Source: Candidatus Falkowiibacteriota bacterium
Lineage (GTDB): Bacteria > Patescibacteriota > Patescibacteriia > Patescibacteriales > SZUA-104
Direction of reading: 5' to 3'
Assembly: GCA_003231075.1 (NCBI GenBank)
Contig: QIIF01000148.1
Coordinates: 1 to 6,953 of the forward strand
Length of the DNA: 6,953 nt
The translations under genes and the position numbers were made by a program. Positions within the stretch are counted from its first letter, which is position 1. The number at the start of each line of letters is the position of its first letter. The notes beneath the pieces were generated by a model. That model made no database searches. It saw only the letters and a program-made list of their open reading frames with translations, and was not told the DNA's origin. Below, in pieces: positions 5,803 through 6,953 of this stretch.

Positions 5803-5903
5803 TATTCAAAATTCCGCTTGGGAGTGATGAAAGCAACCTACCCTCCTTGGTTGTCTTGATTCTAAATGGGGTATTTCCCGGCTCCTAAGTGGAATTTTGA
5901 ATA
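5803..5903 (+). ncRNA. structured RNA 2: paralogue with CCUCCUU loop
   Basis: A 22-bp uninterrupted outer stem pairs 5803-5824 with 5882-5903, with two G-U pairs (5816/5890, 5820/5886). Inside, a 6-bp hairpin (5833-5838 with 5849-5854) presents the loop UACCCUCCUU, and a weak GGG/CCC hairpin (5869-5871 with 5877-5879) may make a three-way junction. The inner hairpin is homologous to the tip of structured RNA 1: the loop is identical at 9 of 10 bases, while three of the six closing pairs differ with pairing kept (A-U to C-G, G-C to A-U, G-U to A-U). G-U pairs again indicate the plus strand. It lies 15 bp upstream of tRNA-Pro and is probably in the same transcript. Family and role are unknown. 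Confidence 0.72.
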
Positions 5904-5918
5904 CTATGTTATTGGTTT

Positions 5919-5993
5919 CGGGGCGTAGCGCAGCGGCAGCGCGTCTGACTCGGGTTCAGGAGGCCGGGGGTTCAAATCCCTCCGTCCCGACCA
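5919..5993 (+). tRNA. tRNA-Pro (anticodon CGG)
   Basis: A 75-nt tRNA with encoded CCA (5991-5993). The acceptor stem CGGGGCG pairs with CGTCCCG (one G-U), with A as discriminator and the C1-G72 pair typical of bacterial tRNA-Pro. The D stem is GCGC/GCGC. The anticodon stem TCTGA/TCAGG holds the loop CTCGGGT, giving CGG for CCG codons. The T loop is TTCAAAT on a 5-bp stem with one G-U. Confidence 0.95.
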
Positions 5994-6032
5994 ATAATTT
6001 TTTTGTTCTTTTTCTAAAAAATAATTTTGGCT

Positions 6033-6110
6033 TGGAGGGTAGCCAAGCGGCAAGGCAATGGTTTTAAGAAAACCATCAATTCGGAGGTTCAAATTCTCCC
6101 CCTCCAGCCA
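6033..6110 (+). tRNA. tRNA-Gln-like gene with abnormal anticodon arm
   Basis: A 78-nt cloverleaf with encoded CCA (6108-6110). The acceptor stem TGGAGGG/CCCTCCA with U1-A72 and discriminator G73, the D arm GCC-AAGCGGCAA-GGC, and the variable/T region are all tRNA-Gln in character. The anticodon arm is not. ATGGT (6058-6062) and ACCAT (6072-6076) enclose nine bases, TTTAAGAAA, two more than normal. Extending the stem to six pairs leaves a 7-nt loop TTAAGAA with AAG in the anticodon place, a Leu anticodon, yet there is no long variable arm. The variable loop also has one extra base, and the T stem closes with G-U. It may be a decayed tRNA-Gln, a tRNA with a changed job, or an RNA not used in ordinary decoding. 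It lies 39 bp after tRNA-Pro. Confidence 0.75.
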
Positions 6111-6123
6111 AATAAAATATATT

Positions 6124-6160
6124 AAAGAGCGGTTGTGTATTCACTGCTCTTTTTTTTCTT
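6124..6160 (+). terminator. intrinsic terminator of the ncRNA/tRNA block
   Basis: AAAGAGCGGT (6124-6133) pairs with ACTGCTCTTT (6143-6152), with one G-U, around a 9-nt loop, followed by a run of Ts through 6157. It lies 13 bp after the second tRNA and closes the plus-strand unit that begins at the promoter near 5522. Confidence 0.9.
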
Positions 6161-6201
6161 TTGCATGGGATTTAAACGAATTTAGGCAGAATTGCGGAGT
6201 T

Positions 6202-6259
6202 AAGGGGCTGAGCCGCTACGATTTTTTTTTAAAAAATCGTAGCGGCTCAGCCCCTTTTT
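6202..6259. terminator. perfect 26-bp palindrome at the end of pth
   Basis: 6202-6227 and 6231-6256 are exact reverse complements around a TTT loop. On the plus strand five Ts follow, giving a terminator shape in that direction. On the minus strand the palindrome contains the last codons and the TGA stop of pth, but no T-run follows the stem. It may stop transcription from both sides of this convergent junction, or be a repeat that has extended into the gene. Confidence 0.75.
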
Positions 6260-6828
6260 AGCTCATTGATAATTTCCGAAATTAAATTGTTGATTATATT
6301 TAATTCTTCTTCTTTAAAATTCTGCAGAACGAATTTGTCGGCTGGAATTTTATTTAACACTTCGGTTTTAACGCCGATTCTTACGCGTTGGAAATTTTTT
6401 GTTTTTAAATTATTAATGATTGATTGGACGCCGTTGTGTCCGCCGCTGCGCGAGTCCGCGGAAATTTTATATTTTCCCAGTTCAATATCTATGTCATCGT
6501 GGATGACGGTAAGTATTTCTGACAAGTCGCTGTCTTTTTGCTTTATGAGCCCAAGTTTTTTCGGAAGCAGCTTATAATAGGAGAGGGCGGATCGGACTGC
6601 TTGTCCGGAGTTGTTCATATAGGTAAGAGGTATCAAGGGGGCGTTTATTTCCCCAGCCCCAATATCCGTGAGGGATTTTTGTATAGCAATCTCCGCGTTG
6701 AATTTTTTGTTTTTTTGCCAAATTAAATCAAGTTGGCGAGCCAAAGCGTCAACAGCCATAAAGCCGGTGTTATGCCGCGTTTTTTCATATTTTTCTCCGG
6801 GATTTCCCAGACCAACGATTATCTTCAT
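6247..6828 (-). CDS. pth: peptidyl-tRNA hydrolase
   Basis: A complete 193-residue bacterial Pth, about the usual length. It cleaves the ester bond of peptidyl-tRNAs dropped by stalled ribosomes, recycling tRNA in the cytoplasm. The N-terminal signature VGLGNPGEKYEKTRHNTGF carries Asn9 and the catalytic His19. Next come PLTYMNNSGQAV with Asn72, then VIHDDIDIELGKYKI with Asp111, and SGGHNGVQSI with Asn132. These match the known active-site set (Asn10, His20, Asn68, Asp93, Asn114 in E. coli). The C-terminal helices end in ELKRG, the final codons lying inside a palindrome. The start is the ATG at 6828; a weak AGAAAGA upstream is the nearest thing to a ribosome binding site in this window. It converges on the tRNA block. 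Confidence 0.97.
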   Translation of the reverse strand: MKIIVGLGNPGEKYEKTRHNTGFMAVDALARQLDLIWQKNKKFNAEIAIQKSLTDIGAGEINAPLIPLTYMNNSGQAVRSALSYYKLLPKKLGLIKQKDSDLSEILTVIHDDIDIELGKYKISADSRSGGHNGVQSIINNLKTKNFQRVRIGVKTEVLNKIPADKFVLQNFKEEELNIINNLISEIINELKRG

Positions 6829-6844
6829 GTTTTTTATCTTTCTA

Positions 6845-6923
6845 CCGGCCTTTAGGTCGGGTTTGGCAGGTTTTAACCTGCCGTACGGCGGCTAAAGCCG
6901 CCCGAACCCGAGCTAAAGCTCGG
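6845..6923. repeat. array of four short hairpins upstream of pth
   Basis: Four hairpins follow one another, each with a 4-nt loop: 6845-6860 (CCGGCC, TTTA, GGTCGG), 6865-6882 (7 bp, loop TTTA), 6887-6902 (GGCGGC, TAAA, GCCGCC) and 6908-6923 (CCGAGC, TAAA, GCTCGG). The first two loops are the reverse complement of the last two, so the array is arranged head to head. On the minus strand it would lie in the pth leader or promoter region. Confidence 0.85.
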
Positions 6924-6953
6924 TAAAATGTTTTATTCGTTTATTTGCTATGC

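Noticed and set aside
5803..5854. Minus-strand reading of the second loop as AAGGAGG ahead of a TTG-started 13-codon peptide
   Set aside because: All wobble pairs favour the plus strand, and the first paralogue has no start codon at a matching distance.
5367..5903. CRISPR array or retron ncRNA
   Set aside because: There are no regularly spaced direct repeats, and no cas or reverse transcriptase gene lies in the window.
5904..6092. 62-residue minus-strand reading frame with WSGRRDLNPRPPEPE
   Set aside because: It is the antisense of the two tRNA genes; this peptide is a well-known false annotation from tRNA-Pro-type sequences.
6247..6249. TGA recoding (as in some Patescibacteria)
   Set aside because: pth ends with TGA at the expected length, and no conserved gene here has an internal TGA.
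6631..6642. 12-base match (TATCAAGGGGGC) between pth and the hairpin region at 1742-1753, suggesting a repeat insert in pth
   Set aside because: The match is short, and pth has the normal family length, so it does not support an insertion.

Overview
The window looks like a piece of chromosome from a small-genome, AT-rich bacterium, most likely a Candidate Phyla Radiation (Patescibacteria/Parcubacteria-type) lineage. That is an inference from the look of the sequence: universal housekeeping genes separated by many short palindromic and AT-rich repeats, repeat-like inserts inside a core gene, almost no Shine-Dalgarno sites in front of the genes, and tRNA genes with encoded CCA. The window holds no rRNA or other marker that fixes the taxonomy. 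TAA, TAG and TGA all end recognisable genes, so the ordinary bacterial code is assumed.

Minus-strand genes, in order of transcription from right to left: pth (peptidyl-tRNA hydrolase, 6247-6828); then, beyond the ncRNA/tRNA block, dprA (4256-5353) followed by topA (1836-4100), a gene order common in other bacteria; a stand-alone Nif3/YqfO C-terminal (CutA/PII-like) protein (1271-1600); tRNA-Ser(UGA) (1093-1182); a small GIY-YIG nuclease (789-1013); and at the left edge a very AT-rich orphan with a possible PD-(D/E)XK nuclease core (21-563). A possible C-terminal end of a plus-strand gene (CPYC motif) runs out at position 24.

The most interesting part is the plus-strand, protein-free block 5522-6157. 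A good sigma70-type promoter (TTGACA, 16 nt, extended -10) is followed by two long hairpin RNAs, then tRNA-Pro(CGG), then a tRNA-Gln-like gene with a malformed anticodon arm, then a clean intrinsic terminator. Both hairpin RNAs end in the same 10-nt loop, UAYCCUCCUU, which carries the anti-Shine-Dalgarno core CCUCCUU. The six base pairs under the loop covary between the two copies, and every non-Watson-Crick pair in their helices is a G-U wobble only when read on the plus strand. I read them as two paralogous structured RNAs of a kind I do not recognise.

The rest of the intergenic space is mostly repeats: a twin-hairpin element present in two diverged copies (607-732 and 1615-1734), a C/G-tract double hairpin and a short tandem repeat after topA, a long palindrome upstream of dprA, a 25-bp hairpin between the two RNAs, a perfect 26-bp palindrome overlapping the end of pth, and a four-hairpin array upstream of pth. 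Two repeat-like tracts also lie inside the topA reading frame. From 6924 to the right edge I see nothing beyond AT-rich sequence.
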